In this document: positions 1 through 12,987 of the stretch, piece after piece
Layout: each line of letters begins with the position of its first letter
Position numbering within the stretch: the stretch's first letter is position 1
Source: Amaurobius ferox
Lineage: Eukaryota > Arthropoda > Arachnida > Araneae > Amaurobiidae
Length of the DNA stretch: 64,000 nucleotides
Direction of reading: 5' to 3'
Assembly: GCA_951213105.1 (NCBI GenBank)
Contig: OX578137.1
Span: forward strand, 59,223,236-59,287,235
Position numbers and translations under genes: made by a program
The notes under the pieces: generated by a model
The model's database searches: none
Told to the model about the DNA's origin: nothing
Seen by the model: the letters and a program-made list of their open reading frames with translations, nothing else

Positions 1-410
1 AGGGTTTCGCGAGTGTAAAATAATGTAAAATCATATTTATAAGAGAGTGCTGTACGTGTAAATTTATTTATAAAGATACCGGGAGAGTAAAATCTAATTT
101 ATAAGGGTGCCGCGAGTGTGAAATCATATTTATAAGAATTCCGTGAGTGTAAAATCGTGTTTATAAGAATGTAGTGAGTGTAAAATCGTATTTATAAGAA
201 TGTGGTGAGTGTAAAATCATATTTATAAAGATGCTGCGAGTCTAAATTCATATTTATAAGGGTGTCGTAAGTGTGAAATCGTAATTATAAGGATTCCATG
301 AGTGTAAAATCATATTAATAAGGATTGTAAAATCGTATATATAAAGGTGCGCGAGTGTAAAATCATATTTATAAAGATGCTGCAAGTATAAAATTGTATT
401 TCTAAAAGTA
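1..410. repeat. 31-bp minisatellite array (runs off the window start)
   Basis: About 13 imperfect copies of a roughly 31-base unit, with a core like TAAAATCATATTTATAAG followed by a variable NTGCCGCGAGTG-type segment. Copies differ by point changes and small indels. The array is already under way at base 1, so its true length is unknown, and it decays near position 410. No gene is visible in it. Confidence 0.85.
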
Positions 411-1698
411 TCGAGAACCTGGAAATGTTGGAAATCACTGGGATATGGGAATCATATTGAGAATCTGCGATTTTCAAATTTAAAGAACAATCTTCAAATA
501 TTTTAGATTGTTTCTTTATTTATAGGTTATGCCCCACGGATATGGAACTTTTCAAATATCTACCTTCGGTAGTTTGGATTGTGGGAGTGTTTCTTAATCA
601 CTCTCACTCAGCTGTACATGATATTACCGTACTACACGTCACTCCGATTTTTCGATAATAACTGTAATAGAATCGCAGTGGCTTCCTAATAACATGACAG
701 TAAAGATATCCATTCGAAACTATGGGAAAATTAAAAAATATCGATTTAACTAAAAATTAATATGGGAGAGTAAACATCGATGAATATTAAGTAACTATAA
801 CCGTCACAATGGATTAAAATTTAGATGTGTACACAATTATGCAAACTTGTACGACTTCATTTAATGTGAGTGTTGATAATTAACTAGTTGAGAACACTTT
901 TCATATACTGGCATATAGGTCTTGATATGGCACTGTATATAGTTTTGATTTTATGGTTAACTTTAACTATTAATTATTCTAAACATATAACATTTTATTT
1001 TCGAAGATAGATTTTCCATTTTATTTCCTATGTTTAGTATTTCATTCAACGAAAATAAGCTTCCATCTCAATACTTCAGTTACATTTTTCAAAACATGTT
1101 GTAAAACTGCTACTTTATCTTCTTTTAACACTTATCTCTTATTCTAAAATCCGATTTAGCAACTGCTTCAGAAACTTTTGTAAGAAAATATTTTCAGCAG
1201 TCTGTAAGTCCTTCAAAACCCATATTCAGACTTCGCTTATCAATGGAACTCTTTTATCGGAAAAGTTTCTCACATCTAATATATAAACTATTAAATGAAT
1301 ATAAATATAAATATTCATGAAATTTTAAAACACTTTACTTTTGACTTACCTGTAAAATACTTATATATGCATCCTCTATAGATGAAACATATGAAGAATA
1401 AAACATCTGAAATGTATTGGTTAAACATCTAAGATTAGCTAATATTTCATATTACAATAAACTTTCTTTAAGATAAAATGTGTTTGCAGCATAATTTTTT
1501 CATAACAAAAGATCTGACGTTTTTTACGAACGAGTCTAATGAAATTGTACCAGTTTAAGTCAAATGTTCTTCCCGGTTTTGGCTACATGTAATGTCGGGA
1601 CTACAGTCCTGCATTAGACATGAGCCACTTAGCATAGAAATTATGAGTGAGCATGTGATTAAAAGCTGGTGACTCGAGAATTATCTGAATTATTATTT
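411..1698. other. Unassigned AT-rich DNA
   Basis: I see no credible coding frame, RNA gene or repeat shared with the rest of the window. Confidence 0.5.
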
Positions 1699-2385
1699 AA
1701 AAAAATCTGATGTGGGCAGCACATGACTTTCCTTATATAATGCAACGTATTTACTACTTTTACAGTAAAAACAAAATAGGTTATTCTTATAGTAGATTCT
1801 TATATTTTTTCAAGATATTGGATTTTCGTCAAATAGTTGTTATTTTCATTGATTTAGCGTCATTTTTATCCATTTGGCGAGATTTTCTTTGATTTGATAG
1901 CATTTAAAAAATTTGCCATGTTGGCGACATTCCGTCAAATTCGTCGCCGAAATCTCGCCAAGCGTTATGGATGGAGAAATAATTTATTCCTATAGCAGAT
2001 AAATGACTATTGGCGTTCAAATACAAAAGTATTACTCAAAGTGTCTTTTTTTAGGAATGGAACGAGCTAGATCCACGAGAATGATGTCACTAAATTTATC
2101 GCATGATATTACATAATGAAAGTGAAAATGTTTCTCAATACGAAATATTTTTATAGCGTTTTAAAATTTATGTTAATCGTTTTCTATTAAAAAATTGCAT
2201 GAGAAATGTCTATTTACGTAACTTTATTAGATGTTTTGATTTTTTGATAATTTTTTCAAAATTTCACTCGAAAATGTAGAGGGGTTCTGAACATTCGATT
2301 GCATTTAAGAAGAATAGACTTCCAGTATTCAGGGATTGTAATTTGGGTACCAAATTTGGGTACTCTATCTTGCTGGGCAATTTTC
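1699..2385 (+). mobile_element. Family A hairpin/GT repeat, copy 1 (3' truncated)
   Basis: Begins with the family's A-run plus ATCTGATGTGGGCAGCACA and the subterminal ACTTTCCTTATA. It then has the family's TTGGCGA/TCGCCAA-rich block near 1900-1960 and a conserved GGAACGAGCTAGATCCACGA segment near 2060. Similarity to other copies fades around 2350-2385, before the GT tract and terminal hairpin, so the 3' part is missing. The 60-codon frame at 1710-1892 is a by-product. Confidence 0.75.
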
Positions 2386-2760
2386 ATTGTCTGTGAGTGT
2401 ATTTTGTTCAAATTGCATATTTTTATTTGTGAATTTTATAATAATCCTTGAATGGCGTTTTATGTTTATATCTAAAACATAGAAATTTTTTATATGTATT
2501 TCCCTATTGATTAGCCGAATACTGAATGTCAACACTTATTAATTTCTAAAACCAAAGCATATACGTACATTGTGTCATATTTTTCATTAATTACTAACTC
2601 AGTCAATTCTCAAATTGCTAATAAATCATTCTAATTTCCAATACAGTACCGGGTGTTCCAACTGAGTGACAGTGGGTTCTATGTCCTTAAATATTTATCC
2701 GAGACATGTACTTGTATTTACAAAATTTTTGAAAATAAAAAGCCATTATACTAACAAAGT
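2386..2760. other. Unassigned spacer
   Basis: AT-rich DNA between two family A copies in opposite orientation. Nothing recognised. Confidence 0.4.
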
Positions 2761-2890
2761 TTTTTACTTTCCTTATATACATAATGTATAAGGAAAGTAT
2801 TGTGACGGGGTCGAAAATTCGAATTCGAGTTTTCGACGGGAGAGCACGTTTCAAGCATCCCTGATCACGAATCAAACATTTTTGAAGTGA

Positions 2891-2930
<40 letters not shown>

Positions 2931-3732
2931 TATGTGTGTATGTGTGTGTGTGTGTCTGTGAGTCTGTGGAGACGATAACTGACGAACGAATAGACCGATT
3001 CGAGCCAAATTTGGTACAAAAATCACAATCCGTAAACACTGGAAGCCTATTGTTTTTATACGCAATCGAATGTTCAGAACCCTCCTAAATTTTCGAATGA
3101 AATTTTGAAAAAATCGTCAAAAAATTAAAACCACTAATAAAGTTACGCAAATAGACATTTCTTATGTAATTTTTCATTAGAAAACGATTGACATGAATTT
3201 TAGAACGCTAACGTGAACCGTTCTCGAAATATTGTACATTTTTAAAAAAAATTAACAAAAAGTCATATAAAATAAAAAGAAAAATATTTCCTATTCAGAA
3301 ACATGTTTACTTTTCATATGTAATACCATGCGATAAATTGAGTGACATCCTTCTCGTGGATCTAGCTCGTTCCATTCTTGAAAAAAGATACTTTGAATAA
3401 TACTTTTGTATTTGAACGCCAATAGTCATTTATCTGCTTTAAGAAAAACTTATTTCTTAGTGCATAACGCTTGGCGAGATTTTGGCGACGAATTTGGCGG
3501 AATGTCGCCAACTTGACGACTTTTTTGAAATGTTGCCAAATTAACGAAAATCTCGCCAAATGGATAAAAATGACGCTAAATCAATGAAAATGACGACTAA
3601 TTGTCGAAAATTCAATATCTTGGAAAGAATATTAGTATCTACTACAAGAAAATCTTATTTTTTTACTGTAAAAGTAGTAAATTCATTACATTATATAAGG
3701 AAAGTCATATGTTGCACACATCAGATTTTTTT
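2761..3732 (-). mobile_element. Family A hairpin/GT repeat, copy 2 (near full length)
   Basis: Read on the minus strand it starts at the A-run/ATCTGATG end (3732) and finishes with the hairpin ACTTTCCTTATA...TATAAGGAAAGT at 2765-2796. A (TG)n tract lies at about 2892-2950. The 97-111 aa frames here come from the GT tract and are not genes. The element has no coding capacity, so it must be moved by enzymes supplied elsewhere, if it is mobile. Confidence 0.8.
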
Positions 3733-4083
3733 GTTACCATTTTATTAAAATTATTTTTCTCCTTCGGAAATACATATATTTAAAGCTATGTACGTAAATG
3801 AAATGCAAAATATGATTTTAGAAACGCTGAAGCTTTTCCCCCCGTCAAGTCGTCATGTCCAAATCCGTACCTAATATTGGGTAACAAACTTGGCGTAACT
3901 TGGCGTAACAAACTCTAAATTTTAGAGTTAGCTCAGCCGTCAATGGAGTTAAAGGCTTACTTTTTCCTATCAATAATACGCTTATAATGCTGAGACATAC
4001 AAAATAACAGAAAAAATTACAATTCTTGGGTTAGCACCCCGGAAAAAGAAACCCTTCAAAATGACATATTTTACAATTATCCC
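3733..4083. other. Unassigned spacer
   Basis: AT-rich. A short local duplication of AACTTGGCGTAACTT type occurs near 3885-3915. Nothing else seen. Confidence 0.4.
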
Positions 4084-4510
4084 TCAAGCTTTTTCTTTCC
4101 TCGGTATTGACGAAACTACAACCTAAACAACTGGGCCGATTTTATTCAATCCTATTTTTTTTATTGTTGCTCGAGTTTTTTCTTTCCTCGGTATTGACGG
4201 AACTACAACCTAAACTAAATTACCCATTTTATTCAATCATATTTAACAATTGCCACTCAAGCTTTTTCTTTCTTTAGTATTGACGGAACTACAACCAAAA
4301 CTACTGGACCGATTTTATTCAATTATATTTGACAATTACCGCTCGAGCTTTTTTCTTTCATCAGTACTGACGGAACTACAACTTAAACTACTGGACCGAT
4401 TTTATTCAATCATATTTTACAATTGTCGCTCAAGCTTGTTTCTTTCCTCAGTATTGACGGAACTATAACCTAAACTACTATATCGATTTTATTCAATCGC
4501 TGTGCTCATT
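4084..4510. repeat. 86/87-bp minisatellite, five copies
   Basis: Units begin near 4084, 4171, 4257, 4343 and 4430 at TCAAGC/TCGAGC, giving a period of 86-87 bases. Each contains TATTGACGGAACTACAACC and CCGATTTTATTCAATC. The period is not a multiple of three throughout, and the 72-codon frame crossing it at 4250-4468 is a repeat artefact. Confidence 0.88.
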
Positions 4511-5610
4511 TTGTTTGTTCTGCTGGGAATTTTTTTTTAATTTAAAAAAAAAATAGAATTTTAAACATTGACACAGCATGAATCGGCTGTAAAGTACAAT
4601 TTATAATACCAGCTATATCATTGGTGCATATACATGTCGATAAATATTTTTACTAAAGGTATTGAAATCTCACCAAAACACCGCTTCATGGTAAAAAAAC
4701 TCCTCGTCAAGTACAAAACATAAACACCTCCTTCCAAAATATTTTGAAATATAAAATCGGTTTGTACCAAGTTCTCGCAAGATCGGAGCTGTACTTTACA
4801 GGTTTAGGGTACCCTGCTCAAGGATCCTAAAGCCTCCTCCCCTCCTCAAATAGCACATAGCTCTGTTTAGTCGTATTCATTTTTTTAATTTCCTATGAAG
4901 TAATGTTTTTTAAATATAAATAATTACAACAATTCTTTATAAGTGCAATTTTTTTATATATTTTTCGTATTTATTAATGTATTGATAAAAAAATTGTAAC
5001 ATTATGTATAGATTTTACAAAGCTTTATGTTACATTGTAGCTAACAGCTTTCAACACTCTCTAGAATGCAATTTGAAAACTCTTTTACATTCTTTAAATA
5101 AAAGCATTTTCTAATATTATAATTTGTATAAACTTTATATCCAGTTTTCTTTAATTTTTTCTTTCGACATATTTTGTTTTGGTCTCACATCATTTCGTCT
5201 TAAAATGTGTTGTCTACTATTTAATAAAGGCAATTTGATGCAATGTGGTGTAATAACATTTTCAAAACTTACACTCGCATTTTTTCCTTTTTTCTCAGAA
5301 TATGTTTTTCGATCTTAACGTTAATACAGCATAACAGTTTTTTTTTCAAAACACTGTAATGTTAATACGGAATAACAGTTTTTTGTTAATACAGCATAAT
5401 ACTTACTTTGTGACTCTTGAGTCAAGTTCTGATTTAGGTTCTGATTTAGGTAGATCTTAAGTTCTGATTTAGGTACAGTTCTGATATATACTAATAAGGC
5501 CCGCGTGCATTCTGCCCGTAAGTATTTTAAAAACCGGTTTATTCATAGGATAAAAGACAATACTCAATCACTGTCAACGTGGCCGCAACACAAAAGTTGG
5601 TATTATAATT
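4511..5610. other. Unassigned AT-rich DNA
   Basis: Poly(T)/poly(A) runs and simple AT-rich sequence. Near 5320-5400 a phrase of GTTAATACAGCATAACAG type recurs, then short GTTCTGATTTAGGT repeats at 5425-5485. No coding frame is supported. Confidence 0.5.
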
Positions 5611-5618
5611 TACTTTGT

Positions 5619-6153
5619 TGTAAATAAATTAAAAATGAGTCTAATATCCAATTGCGTTTTCAATATCTGATGTCATACGCAACGCAAAGCTCTCGAATTC
5701 TCTTGTATTGTAAATAAGTTAAAAATGAGTCCAACATCCAGCTTCGTTCTCAGTATCTGATGTCATATCTAACTTAGAGTTCCAGAATTTTATTTTTGTA
5801 AATAAGTTAGAAATGAGTCCAATATCCTGCTTTGTTTTCAGTATCTGATATCATACGCAATCGTAAAGCTCCTGAATTCTCCATTGTTGTAATTAAGTTA
5901 AAATTGAGTCCAATATCCAGCTTCGGTTTTAGTGTCTGATATCATACGCAATGTAAAGCTCCAGATTTCTCCATTGTTGCAAATAATATAAAATAAATCC
6001 AATATCCAGCTTCATTTACAGTATCTGATAGTATACGCAACGTAAAGATCCATAGATCTCCATTGCTGTAGATATGTTAAAAATAAGTTCAATATCCAGC
6101 TTCGTTTTCAGTATCTGATGTCATACGTAACGTAGAACTTCGGAATATTACTT
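5619..6153. repeat. 90-bp minisatellite, six copies
   Basis: Units start near 5619, 5709, 5797, 5888, 5978 and 6067 (spacing 88-91). Each holds TGTAAATAAGTTAAAAATGA, then ATCCAGCTTCGTTTTCAG, TATCTGATGTCATACGCAAC and GTAAAGCTCC. Copies diverge by roughly 10-20 percent by eye. A lone ATATCCAGCTTTAACGGCATA-like phrase near 63,400 may be a distant relative. Confidence 0.88.
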
Positions 6154-8524
6154 GCTCTTTATATATAGTTAATGATATTTATTGTTATTTCAAAAAATAA
6201 GTCTAGATATATAATACTCGTCAGTTTTGTGACTCTTGATCTTTAAAAACTTAATAAATAAGATAGATATTATTTGCTGTATTTGTTTAGAATATAATCA
6301 ATTTACCCTATTTTTCAGCAAAATTTTTTCCACAATTTTAAATGTAGTTTTAACTTCATATAATTAAAAATTTCTCCCTTCTGTAATTATCCCCTAGAAT
6401 TGAGTTTCCATCTCCTAATTACATGTGTAAAAAATATGAATAATGCAAATAAATCCACGAAGCATAACAAGTTACGGATTTAACTTATAAAAGAATCCTT
6501 ATTAAAAAAATATTAACTATATTATTTTGAGAAATTGCTGTTAGACTTTTGTCTCTGAAAACTAGGTAACATTACGATATCATAAAAAACCCATCCGTTT
6601 CATCCACCAGATGGTGACAGCAGTGCTTTTAAGTCAGTTAAAAAATACTATTTAGAATTTTGTTCTACATCTGTTTCAAATGTTGGAACTCTATAGTATT
6701 TCCAGGCAAGTGAAAACCTCAAACTTTTAGCATACATACTCATTTTTGATAAGTATGTATTTTATTACTTGTCCTTCCTGACACACAATCAAATATTACT
6801 AATATGAACGAATATTTAAAAAAATACGCCTTCTTTTAGTGCATGAAATCGTGTTATAAAATAGTGTATATTTTATGTATTGCATGTCTAATTTGTGTAT
6901 TATCCATAGTGTATATATTGTTTCTCAATGTTAGTTTCAATTACTGTGTGAAACAAAAGCAAAGCCATGTGTCATTTCTGACACGAGATCGTAATGAATG
7001 TGCATTAAAATTCCTTGAACCATGTCAAACAGCTCTGTAATACCATAGAAATTTTTAATTACATTCGCAGAAACTAATTCCAAGAAAAAGTTTCCACAAA
7101 CTATGAACTTAATAAAAAAATGTTAACCTGAAAATTGACAATTATTATATATTCAGGCATAAATCGTTCTAATTCATTATTCTATAAGTTAAAATTTATT
7201 TTGCTTATTTTATAACAAGATGGAAAATATGTAATTGTGAATTTAACAATTATATAGGAATTGCTCTGCAGATGTATACAGAGTATATGCTTGTGAAAAT
7301 TTTTTCACTAATCAGCAAATATTTGAGAATCTGAGAAATATTACGGTATCTATTTCGAGGCAAACGATATTTTTCTCAAGACAAGAAAAACAGATCAATT
7401 ACACTGTCATCGATCTTTTACTGGTGTAAGAAATATGTTTTTTATATTCAGAGGAACAAAAATATGTTTACTTCCAATACTGCTTGATGCCATAGTATAT
7501 TTCTATTAAAAGCCATATGTGTATGCTTGAAGTATGTTTGTAGTATTTTGTAATATGTACCACTGTCTCTTCACAAAATAGTTTACTTACATAGATGAAT
7601 GAAATATCAAAATAACCATGCAAGATTCTGCAAGCCCGGTTGCTAATTAAAATTGAAAATTTCGAGTGTGAGTCTCCACTTGTCTTTCTCAAATATCCAT
7701 ACTCATTTAATTCAATTTATATCACGACTATTATCAAAAATAGTATTGGGCTGGTCAAAGGCATGTAAGCTGACGCTCTAAATAAATTGAGCTGTAACTT
7801 TTGTAACAAGTTTTAATAAGTTATAATAAGTTTGCAATGAGTTATAAGTGCTTAACCATGTATGGTGCTTAGCGTCAAAATTAGTTGTCCCAAATGAAAA
7901 TTGGACCAATTAGTTTCAATACAGTCGTCGAGTTTCAGCCATTTATGTCGCCGGTGTTGGCTTTGGGAGGGTTTGGCGATATTATCCCCCTCCTCTCAAT
8001 TTGTTTTCCTCTCAGAAGAAATAACGAAAACCCATCTTCTGTATTTTCAATGAATCGAAGTTTCAGTCCTGCGGACTGAATATATCGTTTTCTTTTTAAT
8101 TCTGTACCCAATGTATTGTTTCAAGATATTTCGAAAAAATTCTTTAATTTTTTTCGAGTTGCCAACATGCAGTAATGAAGAGTGGATAGATGATAGTGGT
8201 GGAATGAAAACAATGATTTAGTGGTATGTTATACAAGCAGTGAAGAATAAACTATTTATTCTTTGAACATATAACTTATCAGCAAAACGCTTAATTAAAT
8301 TAGTGCCTGAAGTGTCATAATTAAATGAGTGTCTCACAATCTGAAGATTCATTGTCAGGACTGAAATTCTTAAAAAAGTAAAATAACTTAATAGGTCTGT
8401 ACTGGACACTAAGATATGCAAAATCTACAACGACAAAGTGCGCTATTTCAGACTACACATGAAATAAGTCCATAGCATTCTACTCAACTTTTTATATTTT
8501 ATTATTATTTTCAACACATATTTA
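6154..8524. other. Unassigned AT-rich DNA
   Basis: No recognisable gene. A 65-codon frame at 6843-7040 has a hydrophobic N-terminus but no family, and a 64-codon frame at 7885-8079 lies in a locally GC-richer patch with a small palindrome, CAGTCCTGCGGACTG, near 8066. Neither is accepted as a gene. Confidence 0.45.
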
Positions 8525-9345
8525 GTATATATAATGTATGTATTCTGACGGGATTGAAATTTTGAATTCAAATTTTCGACAGTAGAACATATTTCATAGA
8601 TTCATCAACTCGAATTGAACTTTTTAGAAATTATGTCTGTGTGTGTTTGTATATGTTACTGTGTGTGTCCCTGACTGTGGACGCGATATTTCCTGAACGA
8701 ATAAATGCATTGATAAATATTCGTATGGTTACTACATACAGTGGATACTGACACACAATCGATTAAAAACGTGTTCGAATGTTCGGAAGACCCCCCCCCC
8801 CCCATATTTTTGAAACATTTGTGAAAAAAATCAGGACCTTCAATAATGTAAAGAAAATAATCATTTCTTATGTAATTTATCATTAAAAAACTTGAAATAG
8901 CTTGACTTTGGCGATAAATTTCGTCAACTTTGGAACTTTTTAAAATTTCCAGATTGACGAAAATATCACTAAATCGGCAAAAAATGGCGCTTAATGAATA
9001 AAAAGGCAAAAGAATTGTTGAAAATTCAATATTTTCTAAGGAATAAAATCGTTTTATATATAGACTATAATAAGTTTATATATATATATATATGGATTTA
9101 TAAGGTTATATGAGGTTATTGGGTACTTTGAAATAGTTTTGTACATCAATAGTTATATACAAAGATATATACATCATCAAGAAAATATAGTATACATATA
9201 GTTATATACATCATCAAGAAAAACGCCAATATGTAATGTACAATTCATCTTTTAAAACATTGTGGTATGGATCTTGCACATCATTAGATTTTGTGAATGA
9301 AATAAATTCATGGCAATATGTAGAGAAAGTCATCTGCTGCAAACA
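8525..9345 (-). mobile_element. Family A repeat, copy 3 (degraded)
   Basis: The minus-strand 3' end is recognisable (a decayed hairpin, TTCTGACGGGATTGAAATTTT, then a GT tract at 8636-8670). The 5' end shows AAAGTCATCTGCTGC near 9327-9342. The middle is altered, with a 13-base C run at 8791-8803 and an AT-rich stretch near 9070-9100. It is older than copies 2 and 6-8 by its divergence. Confidence 0.6.
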
Positions 9346-9614
9346 TAATATTTCGTTTTATATAAAAGAATGCCACAAACAAATTGTGTCTGAAATATAG
9401 AAATGCATCGTACTGAAACTGTTTTCCTAACACTACTCATACTATTTTTTCTGATAGAAACATTTTCATTCACGTCAACCCCTCCCACGCCATGTTTGCT
9501 CTTATTTTGTCCTATAACGTTTTTCCTTGCGCTCTGTTTCAATAAGTGCCTGGTTTTATTTACGATTGTTTTTACAATGGATGACATTTATATACATCTT
9601 GGAAAGTAAACACT

Positions 9615-9801
9615 GCACTTCTTTTCTTTTGAAATTCAGAATAGATTTATGTGGACATAGGTCTTCATCAATAAAAATTTCAAAAGAAAAGAAAAGCGTA
9701 CTCATACTTGTAAAGCACCTTGCTGGCACAACCGGAAATCGAAACACGGATCTCTGTATTCGCCAGACCACGCTCTATCGTTGGTTGAGCTACTGGGATG
9801 G
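9615..9801 (-). mobile_element. tRNA-derived SINE (type 2)
   Basis: Read on the minus strand from 9801, the head resembles a tRNA. A box A-like CAGTAGCTCAACCAA is at 9781-9795 and a box B-like GTTTCGATTTCC at about 9733-9744, so RNA polymerase III could have transcribed the ancestor. The rest (9615-9720) is not tRNA and contains a pair of inverted TTTTGAAATT/AATTTCAAAA-type arms around 9633-9695. It differs in sequence from the other SINE type in this window. A true tRNA gene is unlikely because the acceptor stem does not close. Confidence 0.5.
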
Positions 9802-10352
9802 ATTTACAATCTCTTATCGTTAAATCTCATAAGACTTCATATGCTTTATATAATACTGGAACGAATTACCCTGCGTTTCTCAGGTACTAAATAAGAATAT
9901 CGTTACGTACTAAATAGTAATACCGTTACGAATAGTAACAGATTACACCACTTAATTTTAGAATATCCTGTATTGAGCAAAAATATTTTCTCCGCTTCGT
10001 TTTTCCACACGTAGTCATGCCAATTGTACAACCTGAGCATAATGCTCACTAGATAAGCTCCTTTGATAAGCTCCACTTGTCGCTCGGGTCATATGCAAAT
10101 AGGGGATGCTTAACTTCTTTAAAATAAACACTGCGTTCTAATATTAAATGAAAATACGGAGGAGGCCCAAGATATGGCAGTTGTTGAAGAACATATTCCC
10201 GGGATATAGTTTAAGTAGAGAATAATGAACCACGCAGTAATAAAGATTTTTTAAGGGGAGGGAACATACATTTTACCATGTTATATATGAACTTGCAGTA
10301 TATGGAACCGCCCTGTATCCGGCTTCTACTCTACTTGAACTCGCAAAAATAA
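9802..10352. other. Unassigned DNA
   Basis: No gene or shared repeat seen. Confidence 0.4.
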
Positions 10353-11312
10353 AACAAGAAATATCAATCACGTATAAAGCATTAATTATGAAACACTTTC
10401 CAACTGAAATGCAATTTTATTTAAACATCTCTAAAATGAGATATATTCAGCACCGATCTTTTTTAAATTATCACTGTGCTACAATAATTTATTACACTTG
10501 GAAACTTCATTAAAAAAGGCAATGTTATAAATCGTCTGCTTCTCTATGTAAAATCAATGTACATTTCATTCATATGACTTATATTCCAGACTCTAGAACT
10601 AAATAATTTTCGTAAAAAAAAAATCAGCAATTCTTATACAACTCATCTTGCAATCCGTTGATTTATTTACATTCTGCATGGTATAGAAATTAAGATTCGG
10701 TACAGGAATAATCAAAATTTAGTGATCGTTTAATATTAGTAATATTGAAATTGCGTGGGCACATAATTTAGATACAAAGATAATATAAAAATATAAAGCG
10801 GTTTTAGGACGGATGCAACACTAAATATAAATTTAAACTATCTTTAAATATCACGATCTTTACACACCAAAAGAAAAATAGATGCCATATTTTATTTTAC
10901 AATGAGTCACGTGATCTCTTTATATAATGCGTGTAATTAGTATTTTAATTTTTATTTAAGAAACAGCTTCACATATTTTGATGATTTTTTTAGACATTTT
11001 ACGTGATAATTTAAATATTTCCTAGAATTTTCAAAGAAATTTGTAAATTTTCACTCCGCTTGAAATATATTTTAGAAATTATGTTCCATAGAGTTCAATG
11101 TATTTCATTTTTCAACCCCAGTTAAATCCAAAACTAAATGAGTTCTGTTATTCTTCTGCATTCCCATATGTTCCACAGACCGTCTCAATAACATACTAAA
11201 ATTTCATTTTGATAAAGTAATTTTTACGCAGTTATCGTGCGAACGGACAAACAGGCAGAATAAATGAACAAAATTATTAACATTTTACAACTAGATTGGA
11301 AAGCGTTAAAAA
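10353..11312 (+). mobile_element. Family B hairpin repeat, copy 1
   Basis: The 5' end carries ATAAAGCATTAATTATGAAA and the subterminal ACACTTTCCAACTG near 10397. The interior carries AAAGCGGTTTTAGGACGGAT near 10796. The 3' end carries AACTGCCGT-type and GACAAACAGGCAGA-type sequence followed by a decayed terminal hairpin (ACAACTAGATTGGAAAGCGTT, about 11,287-11,308). Aligns by eye along its length with the copy at 41,927-43,065 and inversely with copies at 16.8, 28.9 and 59.0 kb. No coding capacity. Confidence 0.75.
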
Positions 11313-12987
11313 GCTGGACTTATAGACTTTAAAACACACTGCATGGCTGCAAACTCCTCCAGCTACATGCATTTGCCTGCAATCGAAGTTCACGGCTCGA
11401 AAAATTGTCTGCTCAATGAGCGTGATTTTTAAATGTTGAATTATCGGCAATTTCTAAACTAAACGTTCATAAATTTTTAAACTAATTCAATTCAAATTTT
11501 TAGAATAATTTTCCGAGTTACATATCCTGGTGAATTTAGCTATCTCAGCTATCTCTAAACAAATTTTTTGGCTGTCGGTAACTTGAATTTGTTGCTAAGT
11601 TAACATTAACAAAACTCTCTACATACACATTTCTCATATTTCAAACTTCGAATAATATTGAACTTCGCAAATGGACCACATTTATCCCATCTATGTATTA
11701 TAGAGAAAAAGCATTCTTTATAGAATCCCAGTGGTAACTAAGCTCTTTTGAGTTTGGAAGTTAATTTTTTAGAAATTTCCTCAAGTAATTTTAATCTTTT
11801 TACTCTTCAACAAATTTAAGCGAGAAATTTTAATATATTTTTACGTAATTGCTCTAGGGGGAAATAAACAAATAGTTATTTTTTTAAATGAATTTTGCTT
11901 ATATTATCGCATATATATTTATAAGGTTAAAAATGAACTATACTTTGAAAAATACAAATTTTACTGTTCTTGATTGTAGTCTGAAATTTTGAAATAATGA
12001 CCATAATACACTACATAAAATATTTCTGATCAAATGTGAAATTCCTTATTACATAGATATTTAAATTTTATTTTTATGGTTTTAAAAATGGTTATATTGT
12101 AATAGCATATAAGGAGCAATGGGTTATATATGACCGCGAGGCGAGTACAAATATCGGTTATCAGCTTATTGATAATCACATTTCTGAATTAAGATCAGGG
12201 GGAAATGTTGTTTTATTTTTTACGTACATGTATTAATTTAAATCAATATTGAGCAAACCAAAAGAGTTCCTTATAGTTATGTCAAAACAGTGTTAACTTT
12301 TACCCAGTTGGTGACTAGTGAAACCATATTTTAGAATCTTATTTATCCTGCATATTTTCTTGTAGATCAAGACAATTTTGGGCTATGATTATATTTTATG
12401 AGTAGAAGTAATTGAACTTATAAAAATCATAACAGTAGTACAAACCTTGATTACACATGCCCTATAATAATTGCATGTGGGAAAGTATGACAATGCAGAC
12501 CTAGAGTTCAATATATTTATTCTGTTTAAATGAGTATAAAGTACCGCAGATCTCTTCCTATTTTCAAAAAAAAATTATTGCTGGCATATTCCTTTTTGCT
12601 GAACCTGCTTTTGACACTCTTGCGCAGCAGTTTATAAAAATGTGCATGGTACTGGAATTAATCTAAAAATATGAAATAAACATTCTCGTATTTATAACAT
12701 TTCAGAAAAATATCATACTTGTCTTATATTATTAATAATGACACTTATTACAATTATGTAAAATGCTGCACTGCGAGTTGCTTTCCTTCAAGGAGGAAAC
12801 ACTTTTACAGGCAAGCATTACTATTACATGAATGTAGGACTACCTGAAAACGGCAATATTTTTACGACCAGATTTGGATTTCCAGATTCGGCTAAATATC
12901 GCCAAATTCACGACTTTGGGCAAAATTCCAAAACTAGAGAAAATATTCAAAAAACATACCCTTTATCTGAAATTTCTATTAAGAGTA
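11313..12987. other. Unassigned AT-rich DNA
   Basis: AT-rich with no accepted coding frame. An 81-codon frame at 12,828-13,073 runs into the inverted-repeat element and is not supported. Confidence 0.45.

Noticed and set aside
2687..3088. Open frames of 62-110 codons with His-Thr or Val-Cys runs
   Set aside because: Produced by the (TG)n/(CA)n tract of a family A repeat. The same holds at 31,907-32,332, 38,080-38,364 and 59,939-60,464.
6843..7040. 65-codon frame with a hydrophobic N-terminus
   Set aside because: AT-rich DNA readily gives Leu/Ile/Phe-rich frames. No promoter, family or neighbouring exon supports it.
8791..8803. 13-base C run
   Set aside because: Simple mononucleotide expansion inside a degraded repeat, and also a place where sequencing error is likely.
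9733..9801. Possible functional tRNA gene
   Set aside because: Box A- and B-like words are present, but the acceptor and anticodon arms do not pair convincingly and the sequence continues into a SINE-like body.
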